DNA of 64,000 nucleotides from Nostoc paludosum FACHB-159 (GCF_014698835.1 NZ_JACJTU010000016.1:62001-126000), one strand, 5' to 3'; positions 51,670 through 61,092 are shown, counted from the first letter of the stretch. Notes: generated from the letters alone by a model not told the origin. Made by a program: numbers and translations.

Positions 51670-52641
51670 ATGCCAACCTACACAGGAATTTCCAGCGAAG
51701 CCTTCAGGCATCCCCTGGATAGCCAAGCTGAGCAAGCTTTACGTAATTTACCGGGATTTGATTTTTTGGCCCGTAAATTTGTGGAATTTTTCGCTGAACG
51801 CCCTCAGTTAGTTTATTTAATGGGCAACACCATCCAAGTCGGGCCGCGTCAATATTCCACCATCTACCAGATTTTTCGGGAATGCGTGCGAGATTTGGAC
51901 ATTTATCCAGAACCCGCACTGTTTGTTGAGCAAAATTCCCAAGCTAATAGCTACGCACTTGGACAAGAGCATCCTTACATAGTCATAAATACAGGTACAT
52001 TAGACTTACTAAACGAAGTCGAAATTAGGGCGGTGCTAGCCCATGAACTGGGGCATATTAAATGTGGTCATACTATTTTAATTCAAATGGCGATATGGGC
52101 GAGGAGTGTCGCTTCTAGAGTTGGGGAATTAACCTTTGGCATTGGTGATTTTGTTAGTCAGGGTTTGTTGCTGGCTTTTTACGAATGGCGACGTAAAGCT
52201 GAGCTATCGTCAGATCGCGCCGCTTTATTAGTTATAGATGACTTAAATACTGTAATGACTTCGATGATGAAAGTCACAGGCGGTAGTATCAAATATGCCA
52301 ATGAATGCAGTTTACAAGAATTTATTAAGCAGTCTGAAAATTATCAAGCACTTGATGAAGATGGACTCAACCAAGTGTATAAATTCTTAATGTACACTGG
52401 GTTTCAAGGTGGAATGCCAACTCATCCTTTTCCTGTAGAGCGCTTGCACTACTTACAGCAGTGGGCAGTATCAGAAGAATATCAGCAAATTCGCCGAGGA
52501 AACTACCAGCGATCGCCCGCCTCAGGAGCTGTAAATGTTCCCGCAGATTCTTCCGAAAATGAAAAAGAAACTTTGCGCCGCCAAATTGAAGAATTACAAC
52601 GCGAAATTAACAGAATGAAAAGGCCTGATAATAATTCTTAA
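51670..52641 (+). CDS. M48 family zinc metallopeptidase
   Basis: A 323-residue M48 peptidase with the zinc motif H125-E-L-G-H129 in 'AVLAHELGHIKCGH' and the third ligand E178 in 'RRKAELSSDRAA'. One weak hydrophobic stretch near 135-170. A C-terminal coiled coil (about 300-318, 'LRRQIEELQREINRMKR') may oligomerise. Such proteins resemble HtpX/BepA types in protein quality control. No signal peptide is visible. Its leader is an STRR array. Confidence 0.88.
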   Translation: MPTYTGISSEAFRHPLDSQAEQALRNLPGFDFLARKFVEFFAERPQLVYLMGNTIQVGPRQYSTIYQIFRECVRDLDIYPEPALFVEQNSQANSYALGQEHPYIVINTGTLDLLNEVEIRAVLAHELGHIKCGHTILIQMAIWARSVASRVGELTFGIGDFVSQGLLLAFYEWRRKAELSSDRAALLVIDDLNTVMTSMMKVTGGSIKYANECSLQEFIKQSENYQALDEDGLNQVYKFLMYTGFQGGMPTHPFPVERLHYLQQWAVSEEYQQIRRGNYQRSPASGAVNVPADSSENEKETLRRQIEELQREINRMKRPDNNS

Positions 52642-52739
52642 AAGGGAGCGGGGAGATGGGGAAATAAGGAAAAAATACTAATGCCCAATGCCCCAATCCC
52701 CATACCCATATCCGAGTATTAAATTAAGCATTTTTCAAT

Positions 52740-53168
52740 ATGGCAATTCTCTTGACAAAACGGCTTTTTGTGTTATCTAATATCCTTGCTTTTATTCTAT
52801 TTATGCAGGGAATTGCTTTAGCTGCACCCGTTCAACTAAATACTAATTCTAGTATTCTTGTCGCCAAAACTATTAAAGCTACCAGCGATTCTAACTCAAT
52901 TTCAGAGATTAACCTGACTCCCCAACAACGCCAACAACTCCAGGGTATACGTCAGAGACGAAATAAGGAAATTCAGGCAGTATTAAACTCATCCCAGCGT
53001 GCCCAACTTGCTCGCAATCTCCGCGCTGGTAATGATATCAATCAAGCTCTAAAAAAACTCAATTTACAACCAGAACAGCAAGAATTAGTAGACGCAATAC
53101 AGAAGTTTACTAACTTGAAAATGAAGGCGATTCTATCTCGGTATTTGCTAAAAGTAAATCAAAAATAA
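52740..53168 (+). CDS. Exported Spy/CpxP-like (LTxxQ) protein
   Basis: A 142-residue protein with a signal peptide (hydrophobic about 9-27, cleavage near 'LAAPVQ') and the motif 'LTPQQRQQLQGIRQRRNKE', which recalls the LTxxQ motif of Spy/CpxP periplasmic chaperone-like proteins. The rest is helical. Family assignment is by motif only. Confidence 0.6.
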   Translation: MAILLTKRLFVLSNILAFILFMQGIALAAPVQLNTNSSILVAKTIKATSDSNSISEINLTPQQRQQLQGIRQRRNKEIQAVLNSSQRAQLARNLRAGNDINQALKKLNLQPEQQELVDAIQKFTNLKMKAILSRYLLKVNQK

Positions 53169-53207
53169 AGTTTGATTTCTAGAGTAAAATGTTGGCGATC
53201 GCCACAC

Positions 53208-53765
53208 TTATGGAAACAGTTGACTAATCTGAATTTCAATTTCTGGAAATGCGATCGACGATAACGTTGCATCTTCTGGCAAAATAAATTCTAGATTGTA
53301 GCCTTCTAAGCCAGGTTCCCGGAAAACATAAACCTGACGCTGATTCACATCTAAAATCCAGTAGTCAGTAATTCCGGCTTTAGCATAAAGAGGCGCTTTT
53401 TGTTTGCGATCGCCATCTAATGTTGTATCCGCCACCTCAATGAGTAAAAAGATTTCATTCGGTGCAGGATGATGATTAATATACTTTCGCGCATCAATTC
53501 GGACAACAGCAATGTCTGGTTCAGGTTCCGAATATTGGGTTAATTGAATAGGGTCTTGTACGCGAACTAGGGCGACTTCTGCTAGCAGCCGCTTGAGATA
53601 ATCAGATGCACATAGGGTTGTGGCTGCGTGTGGCGGATTTTTGGCACTCATGGGGATAACTTGCCCTTCTATCAGTTCCACCCGTTCATCGGCTGCGATA
53701 ATACCCGTCTCAAGCATCCGGTGATATTCATCTATATTCCACAAGCGGACTCTAGTTTGTGTCAT
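53208..53765 (-). CDS. Uma2 family PD-(D/E)XK nuclease-like protein
   Basis: A 185-residue Uma2 protein: 'ERVELIEGQVIPMSAKNPPH', 'EPDIAVVRID' (Asp), 'IFLLIEVADTTLDGDRKQKA' (E-x-V and K) and 'YAKAGITDYWILDVNQRQ'. Third copy in the window, not closely similar to the tandem pair at 27831-29087. Role unsettled. Confidence 0.87.
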   Translation of the reverse strand: MTQTRVRLWNIDEYHRMLETGIIAADERVELIEGQVIPMSAKNPPHAATTLCASDYLKRLLAEVALVRVQDPIQLTQYSEPEPDIAVVRIDARKYINHHPAPNEIFLLIEVADTTLDGDRKQKAPLYAKAGITDYWILDVNQRQVYVFREPGLEGYNLEFILPEDATLSSIAFPEIEIQISQLFP

Positions 53766-53887
53766 TGTATTTGGTTTGGCGATACCTACGGTGGGCTACG
53801 CCTACGCACATGAGTTTTAGGCGATTATGTCTCACTGCCAACTTTTGCAGCATCTATAATTAATCTTGCCCTATTTAGTTCGTTAAC

Positions 53888-55573
53888 ATGTCGGAAGAAG
53901 ATCTCCGTGCCGCGAGGCTGGAAAAAGTAGACCAGCTAAAGCAGTTAGGCACTAATCCCTACGCCTATCGTTGGGAATCCACCCATCACGCAGCGCAGTT
54001 GCAAGAACAATTTGCCGATTTAGCCAGTGGTGAGGAAGTTGATTTAGAAGTTGCCATAGCAGGACGCATTATGGCGCGTCGGGTTTTCGGTAAATTGGCT
54101 TTCTTCACCTTGCAAGATGAAACCGGCACGATTCAGCTTTATTTAGAGAAAAATCGCATCCAAGAAGGCATGGCAGAGATTGATGCCGATGCGTTCAATC
54201 ACTTGAAACAACTCACAGATGCAGGTGACATCCTGGGAGCTAAAGGTACTATTAAACGGACTGAAAAGGGCGAGTTATCTGTCTACGTCAAACAATACAC
54301 CATCCTGACTAAATCTCTGTTGCCCCTACCCGACAAGTGGCATGGATTAACGGATGTTGCCAAGCGCTACCGTCAGCGCTACGTTGATTTGATTGTTAAC
54401 CCCGAAGTGCGGCAAACTTTCCGCCGTCGCGCCCAAATCACTGCCGGTATTCGTCGCTATTTGGAACAGCGGGATTTTCTAGAAATTGAAACGCCAGTTT
54501 TACAAAGTGAAGCTGGGGGTGCAGATGCACGCCCATTTATCACTTACCACAACACTTTAGAAATGGAGTTGTATCTGCGAATTGCCACAGAACTCCATCT
54601 GAAGCGATTAATTGTGGGTGGATTTGAAAAGGTGTTTGAATTAGGGCGAATTTTCCGCAATGAGGGAATTTCGACTCGACACAATCCCGAATTTACAACA
54701 ATTGAAATTTACCAAGCCTACGCCGACTACAACGATATGATGGCGCTAACAGAAGGGATTATTACCACTGTTGCCCAAGAGGTACTCGGCACCCTACAAA
54801 TTAGTTACCAAGGTGAATCCATAGATTTAACACCACCTTGGCGGCGGGTGACGATGAACGATTTAGTTAAAGAGTTTACGGGATTAGATTTCAGTTCTTT
54901 CCAAACTTTGGAAGAAGCAAAAACAGCAAGTAAAAATGCTGGATTGGAAGCAATAGATGATGTGCAATCCATTGGCAAACTCTTAAATGAAGCCTTTGAA
55001 CAAAAGGTAGAAGAAAAGTTAATTCAGCCTACCTTTGTAATTGATTACCCGGTAGAAATTTCGCCGTTAGCAAAACCCCACCGTTCTCAACCTGGTTTGG
55101 TGGAAAGATTTGAGTTATTCATAGTAGGGCGAGAAACTGGTAATAGCTTCTCAGAACTTACCGATCCCATTGACCAAAGAGAACGTTTAGAAGCGCAATC
55201 TGCTAGAAAAGCCGCTGGTGATTTAGAAGCGCATGGTGTAGACGAAGACTTTTTGGCAGCTTTGGAATATGGTATGCCGCCTACTGGTGGTTTAGGAATT
55301 GGGATTGATCGCTTAGTAATGTTACTAACTGATTCTCCCAGCATTCGCGATGTAATTGCCTTCCCCCTACTCAAGCCTGAAGGTAGCCTTATTAAGCAAT
55401 TTAGCCACGATGAAAAAACTCAAACACTAACTATTGAATTTGATAGCGGAAGTGTTTACGAGTATTTCAAAGTACCTTCTAGTATTAAGGAAAGCTTAGA
55501 TAATGCACCGTCCAAAGGTCAATATTTTAACAAGTTTATTAAGGGGAAATTCAAGTATGAACAATTGAGTTGA
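53888..55573 (+). CDS. lysS: Class II lysyl-tRNA synthetase with C-terminal KTSC domain
   Basis: A 561-residue LysRS: N-terminal OB-fold ('AIAGRIMARRVFGKLAFFTL'), motif 1 region, motif 2 'FELGRIFRNEGIS', and motif 3 'GGLGIGIDRLVMLLT' near residue 475, ending the core at 'AFPLLKPE'. About 65 further residues ('LTIEFDSGSVYEYFKVPSSI' to 'GKFKYEQLS') form a KTSC domain, a fusion known from some LysRS proteins and thought to bind nucleic acid. It charges tRNA-Lys. Confidence 0.96.
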   Translation: MSEEDLRAARLEKVDQLKQLGTNPYAYRWESTHHAAQLQEQFADLASGEEVDLEVAIAGRIMARRVFGKLAFFTLQDETGTIQLYLEKNRIQEGMAEIDADAFNHLKQLTDAGDILGAKGTIKRTEKGELSVYVKQYTILTKSLLPLPDKWHGLTDVAKRYRQRYVDLIVNPEVRQTFRRRAQITAGIRRYLEQRDFLEIETPVLQSEAGGADARPFITYHNTLEMELYLRIATELHLKRLIVGGFEKVFELGRIFRNEGISTRHNPEFTTIEIYQAYADYNDMMALTEGIITTVAQEVLGTLQISYQGESIDLTPPWRRVTMNDLVKEFTGLDFSSFQTLEEAKTASKNAGLEAIDDVQSIGKLLNEAFEQKVEEKLIQPTFVIDYPVEISPLAKPHRSQPGLVERFELFIVGRETGNSFSELTDPIDQRERLEAQSARKAAGDLEAHGVDEDFLAALEYGMPPTGGLGIGIDRLVMLLTDSPSIRDVIAFPLLKPEGSLIKQFSHDEKTQTLTIEFDSGSVYEYFKVPSSIKESLDNAPSKGQYFNKFIKGKFKYEQLS

Positions 55574-55681
55574 GGCACTAACTAGCATTCAACAGTAGGG
55601 TGCGTTGTGGCTTTAGCCTAACGCACCATTTTTATGACTATTTCTTTTTTTACCTAACTCGCACTTACTTTTACTATATAA

Positions 55682-55734
55682 TATTCTTTTTAAAGAATAA
55701 CACAATTGACATTCTTTATAAAGAATATTATGCT
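55682..55734 (+). promoter_or_regulatory. Promoter and twin palindromic operators of a toxin-antitoxin operon
   Basis: Two near-identical palindromes, ATTCTTTTTAAAGAAT (55683-55698) and ATTCTTTATAAAGAAT (55711-55726), lie 28 bp apart centre to centre. The second fills the spacer between TTGACA (55706-55711) and TATGCT (55729-55734, 17-bp spacing), so a bound antitoxin would block RNA polymerase. Confidence 0.75.
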
Positions 55735-55746
55735 GTGAGGTAGGAA

Positions 55747-56160
55747 GTGACTTGGACTTGGGAACTTTATCAAGATGTCAATGGGGAAATCCCCAAAGAT
55801 TTGCTTGCTTTTTTCATCAGGATGATTCCTGAAGAGGAACAACCAGAAAATCCACCAAAACCATTACTAAGTGCTTCCGAAACCAGGCGTCTGCAAGTTA
55901 ATCTTGGCTACCTCTGTAACAAAGGACTCGCATCACTTACCAGTGGCATATTTGAGAAGCTGGAAGATGACTTGTATGAGTTACGGATGACTAAGAGCGA
56001 ACATAATCCACGCTTTATCTTAACGGCTGCTACACCTGGGCGTTTCGTGGTGCTGCACGCCTTTATGAAAAAATATGACGACGCTATCAAAGATAGAGAC
56101 AAAGAACCTGCAAGAGTAAGATTACGTGAATTGCAGCAGAGGAATGATGAAAAAGCCTAA
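55747..56160 (+). CDS. higB: RelE/HigB-type toxin (phage Gp49-like)
   Basis: A 137-residue protein from a GTG start (GAGG at 55737-55740). The segment 'FEKLEDDLYELRM' followed by 'HNPRFILTAATPGRFVVLHAFMKK' is the RelE/HigB/Gp49 core, and the tail 'EPARVRLREL' matches the usual C-terminal helix. Such toxins cut ribosome-bound mRNA. It overlaps the downstream XRE antitoxin gene, giving the toxin-first order of higBA. The N-terminal 60 residues are longer than usual. Confidence 0.75.
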   Translation: MTWTWELYQDVNGEIPKDLLAFFIRMIPEEEQPENPPKPLLSASETRRLQVNLGYLCNKGLASLTSGIFEKLEDDLYELRMTKSEHNPRFILTAATPGRFVVLHAFMKKYDDAIKDRDKEPARVRLRELQQRNDEKA

Positions 56161-56839
56161 TTTTCAAGCTTGGTTGCAGCAAAAGGTAAGCGATGACCCA
56201 GAGGTGATTTTGGCGGGTAAGTTAGAGTACCTGCGGCTATATCTTACCGATGCTATGCGGGAAATACGTAATAAATCAGGATTGACTCAGGCACAGCTAG
56301 CAGAAAAGCTGGGAGTAAAGCAGGCGGCGGTGTCCAAATTGGAGTCAGCTTTAAAAGAACATGAGTTAGAATCAGTGTTGCACTATTTACATGCTTTGGG
56401 CGCAGATTTACTGGTAGCCGTCAAACAAGGGGATGACTTATATCAAGCCAGCGATAACGAAGGTGTATTGCTAGTAGATGTACCAGATGTAGTTTTCCAA
56501 AAGGCATTGGCGGCAAACATGAGCGTGCGGGAATATGTGCGTGTAGCCGTTAAGAAGTTTTCTGGTGGGGATGATGTGGTTAAATTCTTGGAAAGTAACG
56601 ATCCGACAGCAGTGAAAGTTAGAGAGCGTTTGGGTACAAGGACAATCCAAGAAGTTGCGGCTCAATTGGAAAAATGTCTTAGTTTATCTGAAGAAGAAGA
56701 TAGAATTTTTGCTGTGAAAAATGTGTTGGCTGCTAATGTGACGGGTGGACAAATGAATCGGGGAACTAGCGATGAATTTGATGAAATTGAGTTATTAGAT
56801 TTAGCTGAAGAATTGCTGGAGAGATTGGCAGATATTTAA
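56147..56839 (+). CDS. higA: XRE-family HTH antitoxin (HigA-like)
   Basis: A 230-residue protein with a helix-turn-helix at about 33-85 ('MREIRNKSGLTQAQLAEKLG', 'VKQAAVSKLESALKEHELES'). A second segment (about 130-150) recalls an RHH-like 'MSVREYVRVAVKKF'. It is long for a HigA antitoxin, so the C-terminal half may be an extra domain. ATG codons at 56144 and 56147 are both possible. It overlaps the toxin gene end and probably binds the palindromes at 55682-55726. Confidence 0.8.
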   Translation: MKKPNFQAWLQQKVSDDPEVILAGKLEYLRLYLTDAMREIRNKSGLTQAQLAEKLGVKQAAVSKLESALKEHELESVLHYLHALGADLLVAVKQGDDLYQASDNEGVLLVDVPDVVFQKALAANMSVREYVRVAVKKFSGGDDVVKFLESNDPTAVKVRERLGTRTIQEVAAQLEKCLSLSEEEDRIFAVKNVLAANVTGGQMNRGTSDEFDEIELLDLAEELLERLADI

Positions 56840-56954
56840 ACTGGTACAGACTATAGTCTAGCTTGGTGCTATATCTCCAATCTTAAGACGGGGAATTTTA
56901 CACCCATTGCTTAGACTGATAAAATAATCTTAAAAATTCCAGCGAGTAACTCCA

Positions 56955-57633
56955 GTTTTGAGGTTTATCATTATTTGCAAGCCCAAGAAATTAAACAACT
57001 ATTAAGATTACTCATACAGAAAGCATCTGTTATAGATCCTGGTTTAGCGTACTAAGGTAATTTATCCTTTCTTGCAAGATAATTTAGATAAACTCAGTTT
57101 AAATTTTGCTGAATTGTTGCGTCATTGGACTAAAAATTACTTATTACTTTGCTGAAGAAAGCTCATACAAGGCGGATCAAGCACTAGCAGGTGTTATTGG
57201 TAATTTTGGTGTATTAATTGCACAATTTCCACATGGAAACATAGCTAACAATTTAGATATTGCAATTGCCTGTTACGAGGTTATTGAAATTATTTTTAAT
57301 TTTGATAATTGTCATAAGTTTTGGGGTATATCTAAAATGAATTTGGGAACTGCCTATGGAAACCGTATTTATGGCGATCAAATAGAGAATTTGGAAAAAG
57401 CATTATTAGCTTATCAGGATGCTTTAAAAGTTTATTCTTATGAAGAATTTGCTATAGAGTGGGCAAAAAATCAAAATAATAGAATTTCTTTTTATATCAA
57501 AAAAAATAGAATAACAAAAATGAAATTTGACTATTGTGAAATATTAGAAAATATAGTAAAAGTTTGTAATTTAGTATCAGATATATTCAAAAAAAATCTG
57601 CTAAAGTGCCAATTTTTATCACCAAAGCCATAA
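56955..57633 (+). pseudogene. Decayed CHAT/TPR-type gene
   Basis: Pieces in different frames resemble the repeated region of cyanobacterial TPR-CHAT proteins: 'YHYLQAQEIKQLLRLL' (about 56966-57013), 'YPFLQDNLDKLSLNFAELLR' (about 57063-57122), then after a frame change 'VIGNFGVLIAQFPHGNIANN' and 'GTAYGNRIYGDQIENLEKAL'. Stops separate them and the C-terminal protease domain is missing. The last frame (57106-57633) is open for 175 codons and could still be translated, but I regard the locus as broken. Confidence 0.65.
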
Positions 57634-57851
57634 TCAAATATTCATATAGGAAAATCTTACAGTTATAAATAAGAATAACTGTAAGACATTTTATATCTTG
57701 ATTTGATGTTGCATTGTGGGTGTAAGTAAGGTATGAGTAAAATTCTCAACACCTCAAACCCTAATACACCAACCAAAAATTTATTGCCTAATTTTATTTC
57801 ACTGTTGGACTACTAAAAGTTATTTTCTGTAGTTCACCAGAGGCATGGAAT

Positions 57852-59213
57852 TTAGCTGCGACGACGTGTCCAAGGGCCCCAAATCGCACAGGTAATTCCT
57901 GGACTTTGGATATTGACAAATAATGTTTTACCATCCGGGGAGAAGCAAGCACCAGCAAATTCACTGCCATTAAAGGGAGCAGGTATAGCGTTTGCTGCGA
58001 AGCGATACACTTCACCTCGTTGGTTAACGCCCTGAACGTATTCTATACCGCTACCATCTTCACACACAAAGAGGTCTCCAAACGGAGCTACAGTAACGTT
58101 ATCAGGGGCATTAAGTTCCTCAATACCAGTAGACTCCACAACTAGCGTGATAGTATCGTTGCTAGGGTTATAAGCAAAAATTTGTCCTTGTCCTACATTG
58201 CCACCATTGGTACAGGTAAAGTAGACCAACCCATTGCCATACCAACAACCTTCACCGCGTGAGAAGATCGCCGCACCATTATTTTGTGCCTGAGTCTTCA
58301 CGGGAGTTTCATTCGGACCAGGATCGACATTCCCTATTTTTACCCAACTGACTGGTAGTGGTTGGTTTTTATATTGAGCGAAATTCGTCCGAGTATTCAC
58401 TCTAAACTTTCCGTCAATGACCAGCGCCTCAAGGGTTCCACCACTTCGGAGGTTGCCATATTCATTTGGAATGAAGCGATAGAAGGAGCTAGTTCCATCA
58501 TCTTCAGTTTGGTATACCCATCCAGTTGCCGGATCGACTGCGATCGCTTCGTGGTTAAAGCGACCCATTGCTACCAGGGGAACTGGGTCGGCAACCTTAA
58601 TCTCAGATGTTACAGGAACCTCAAAATTATAGCCATGCCTTTTGGCAGCAATAGTCAGAGTCTCTTCACAGCTAACCCAAGAACCCCAAGGAGTCGGCCC
58701 ACCAGCGCAGTTACGAATAGTCCCCGCCAGAGACACAAAATGTTTTTCTACTCGACGATCGGGGCCAACAACAATAGTTGTTGTACCTCCCCCAATTTGG
58801 TCATACACAAATTCCGGACGTGCAACAGCACCATTAGGAGTCGGATTTAACTCGTGATTTCGTACCAGAATTGTCCTGTTGTTAGGGCCGGGAAAAGCAG
58901 CCATGCCATCATGAGCGCCTGGTACTTTGTTCCCATCATCCATGAATTGGCCTGTATATGAAATTACGGTGTAGTTAAAACCGGGAGGAAGTTCCAACAC
59001 GGGGTTTGTGCTCAACTCAACACCATTAAAAGCAACACCAACAAGTTCACCTGCATTTTCAGCCAGTTTCGCTTCTAAGGGGCCATAACCAATTCCTCGT
59101 GCAACTTGACCACGAGCAGCCCTAGCATATAAAGCTTCCAAGGGCGAAAGCATTGAAACACCAGCCGCGCTAGCACCAGCTATGGAGAGAAATCTACGTC
59201 TTGAAAATGCCAT
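57852..59213 (-). CDS. PhoX-type phosphatase (DUF839), Tat-exported
   Basis: A 453-residue protein with a twin-arginine signal 'SRRRFLSIAGASAAGVSML' at the start (ATG at 59213; a GTG 14 codons upstream is the alternative). 'TILVRNHELNPTPNG', 'GNPPWGSWVSCEET'-like 'TPWGSWVSCEETL' and 'FNHEAIAVDPATGWVYQTED' are the PhoX active-site landmarks, with Glu/Cys metal ligands. PhoX is a calcium- and iron-dependent periplasmic alkaline phosphatase used in phosphate starvation. TatA is encoded at 16606-16878. No Pho box was identified. Confidence 0.85.
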   Translation of the reverse strand: MAFSRRRFLSIAGASAAGVSMLSPLEALYARAARGQVARGIGYGPLEAKLAENAGELVGVAFNGVELSTNPVLELPPGFNYTVISYTGQFMDDGNKVPGAHDGMAAFPGPNNRTILVRNHELNPTPNGAVARPEFVYDQIGGGTTTIVVGPDRRVEKHFVSLAGTIRNCAGGPTPWGSWVSCEETLTIAAKRHGYNFEVPVTSEIKVADPVPLVAMGRFNHEAIAVDPATGWVYQTEDDGTSSFYRFIPNEYGNLRSGGTLEALVIDGKFRVNTRTNFAQYKNQPLPVSWVKIGNVDPGPNETPVKTQAQNNGAAIFSRGEGCWYGNGLVYFTCTNGGNVGQGQIFAYNPSNDTITLVVESTGIEELNAPDNVTVAPFGDLFVCEDGSGIEYVQGVNQRGEVYRFAANAIPAPFNGSEFAGACFSPDGKTLFVNIQSPGITCAIWGPWTRRRS

Positions 59214-59255
59214 TCTTCTGCTTAGTCTTTTTTCTTGATAATCCAGCGGATTCAC

Positions 59256-59667
59256 TGAAAAGTTATTTGATTCACATTAAGCTTAGATAATGGCTGGTTT
59301 AACTGCGGGTTATTCAAGAACTATTCAACTGGCAATAAGTGATGAATTTAATGAAATTTAGCTGGCGGATTTAGCTGAAGAATTATTGGATAAGTTTGCA
59401 TAATTTTTTGATTAAGCATTACTAAGTGTTATTGAAATTAATATGCAACAAGAATTTGGGGATACAGAATATGAATATGAACATCTGATAACAGCGTATT
59501 TAAGTAATATTAAATAGATTTAAAAAAGCCTTTGAAGATTTTGAGCGATCGCGTAGTTTATTTACACTGCTTGTAGTAACGCTGTACCAAAATCGAAAAT
59601 CCAAAAACAAATATTGGGTGAAGCGAATTGCCCCACCCAATCTGAAATCATCTAAAATTTTGAAGAA
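59256..59667. other. Intergenic region with antitoxin-like scar
   Basis: Apart from the remnant at 59328-59403, the region has short open stretches ('MQQEFGDTEYEYEHLITAYL' at about 59443-59515) that are too short to call. It looks like decayed coding sequence. Confidence 0.45.
59328..59403 (+). pseudogene. Remnant of a HigA-like antitoxin 3' end
   Basis: The sequence reads 'SDEFNEI', a stop, then 'LADLAEELLDKFA' and a final TAA. The antitoxin at 56147-56839 ends 'SDEFDEIELLDLAEELLERLADI', so the last about 25 codons are duplicated here with one nonsense change. The bulk of the gene is absent. Confidence 0.6.
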
Positions 59668-60270
59668 CTAATTCGCTACTTCAGCTAGTTCAATAATCCG
59701 GCCTTCATAGTCCTTGACCAAAAAATTCAGGGGCTTGCTGTTACGAATCTTGAATTTTAAACCGCGCACTTCCACTCGCATTAAAATCATTTCCAGACAT
59801 TCGTGGTCAAAGCAGACGTGACGTTGCTGATTTTTGCTACCTAAACTTGCACCAGTAATGACGTGTAGCTGGGTATTTTTCTTCAATTGATACCACAGTC
59901 CTTCACTGCCATTATTCATCGTTTTGCTAGACAAACTCGGTGAGGTAGACATATAAAGCGGATCGATTCCAGTTGCACCTATGGTTTGTTCGTAGTTGTA
60001 GTAGTAGTGCAAAGGCACTTCCGCTGCTGGCAAATCTAGCAGCCCTTCATACAGCTGTCGGGCAATCTCCAAATCTGACACCATCACAGTGTGTACTTTT
60101 GGCGCACTGGTGAGGAACATCCACATGGCACCAGCATAAGCCGCCAACAGCATCACCATGATCCCTTGGGTGGAGAAGAGGCTATCCAAAGGCAGGGAGG
60201 GCAAAAAGGAGGCTAAAGTAAGGGGACTGAAAAGGAACGATATCACGCTAACTGCTATAACCATGAACAA
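59668..60270 (-). CDS. Membrane-anchored VOC/glyoxalase-like protein
   Basis: A 200-residue protein. Two N-terminal hydrophobic segments (about 3-24 and 34-54) precede a domain starting 'KVHTVMVSDLEIARQLYEGLLDLP', which fits the first beta-alpha unit of a vicinal-oxygen-chelate (glyoxalase/bleomycin-resistance) fold, and ends with 'LNFLVKDYEGRIIELAE', where the last Glu matches the metal ligand position. A membrane anchor is unusual for this fold. Function unknown. Confidence 0.6.
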   Translation of the reverse strand: MFMVIAVSVISFLFSPLTLASFLPSLPLDSLFSTQGIMVMLLAAYAGAMWMFLTSAPKVHTVMVSDLEIARQLYEGLLDLPAAEVPLHYYYNYEQTIGATGIDPLYMSTSPSLSSKTMNNGSEGLWYQLKKNTQLHVITGASLGSKNQQRHVCFDHECLEMILMRVEVRGLKFKIRNSKPLNFLVKDYEGRIIELAEVAN

Positions 60271-60462
60271 ATAAGGATTCTATAAGGGAGAGGCTTTTAT
60301 GATTGTCGATTAAGACTAAAATCAAGTCCTTGTTTTTAGTTTATCAATATTTAACTAGTCTGAGTCTGGGGCTACAACTTGAGCAACACCAAGATATTAT
60401 GCGATTAACTACAAGAGTGCAATTGCCAAAATTATTTTTAACAACTATCAATCTAAAGGCTG

Positions 60463-61092
60463 ATGCAAATTCCTTCTTTTCCTGAAGCTAATCACCCCCT
60501 GGTTAAGTCACTGTTTCATCATAGTGACGATGAATTACTGACTCTGTTTCAGCAGTATCCTGATGCTGGCAAGTATTTTACAGTGATTTTTTGCCGCTAT
60601 AGCCCCATAGTGTATACCTTAATTCGGCATTCGGCGCGATCGCCTGTGCAAGCAGATTATCTGTTTGCCCTCACTTGGCGACATATCTACTACGAACTCG
60701 GCGGATTAAATTTAACTCGTGGTGAATCGAACCAAGAAACCTTAACCATGCAAAATTGGTTAATTAACATGACTGCTTTTTGTATTAACGAGATTAAAGT
60801 ACCACCCACAGAAGCAATCCATTATTCTTTAGAGGCAACTTCGCCGCCGCTATGGTGCTATGTAGAACAAGCATTAGATCAATTACCTCCAATTCTGCGC
60901 TTAATTGTGTTGATGTCTCAAACTTTTCATTGGAGTGACACTAGAATTGCTGCTTATTTGCAAGCTGAAGGAGAAGCGATCGCCCCTAACGAAGTAGCCA
61001 ATTTTCTCCAAGAAGGCTATCGTATGCTAGAGGACAAATTACCCACAGATATTCGTGCTATTTATCTTGGTGAAGATTTTGCTCAAGCGTAG
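60463..61092 (+). CDS. Sigma-70/ECF-like protein
   Basis: A 209-residue protein. 'DDELLTLFQQYPDAGKYFTVI' then 'RYSPIVYTLIRHSARSPVQADYLFALTW' looks like region 2 of an ECF sigma factor, and 'LDQLPPILRLIVLMSQTFHWSDTRIAAYLQ' split around 'PPILRLIVLMSQ' looks like region 4.2 with its HTH. Region 2 is less basic than in standard sigma factors, so it may be a divergent or non-canonical member. A TPR protein follows about 100 bp downstream in the same direction. Confidence 0.6.
   Translation: MQIPSFPEANHPLVKSLFHHSDDELLTLFQQYPDAGKYFTVIFCRYSPIVYTLIRHSARSPVQADYLFALTWRHIYYELGGLNLTRGESNQETLTMQNWLINMTAFCINEIKVPPTEAIHYSLEATSPPLWCYVEQALDQLPPILRLIVLMSQTFHWSDTRIAAYLQAEGEAIAPNEVANFLQEGYRMLEDKLPTDIRAIYLGEDFAQA

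Noticed and set aside
53888..55573. Link between the LysRS-KTSC fusion and the lysine-catabolism cluster
   Set aside because: The KTSC tail is a known LysRS extension and the genes are about 50 kb apart; no evidence of a functional connection.
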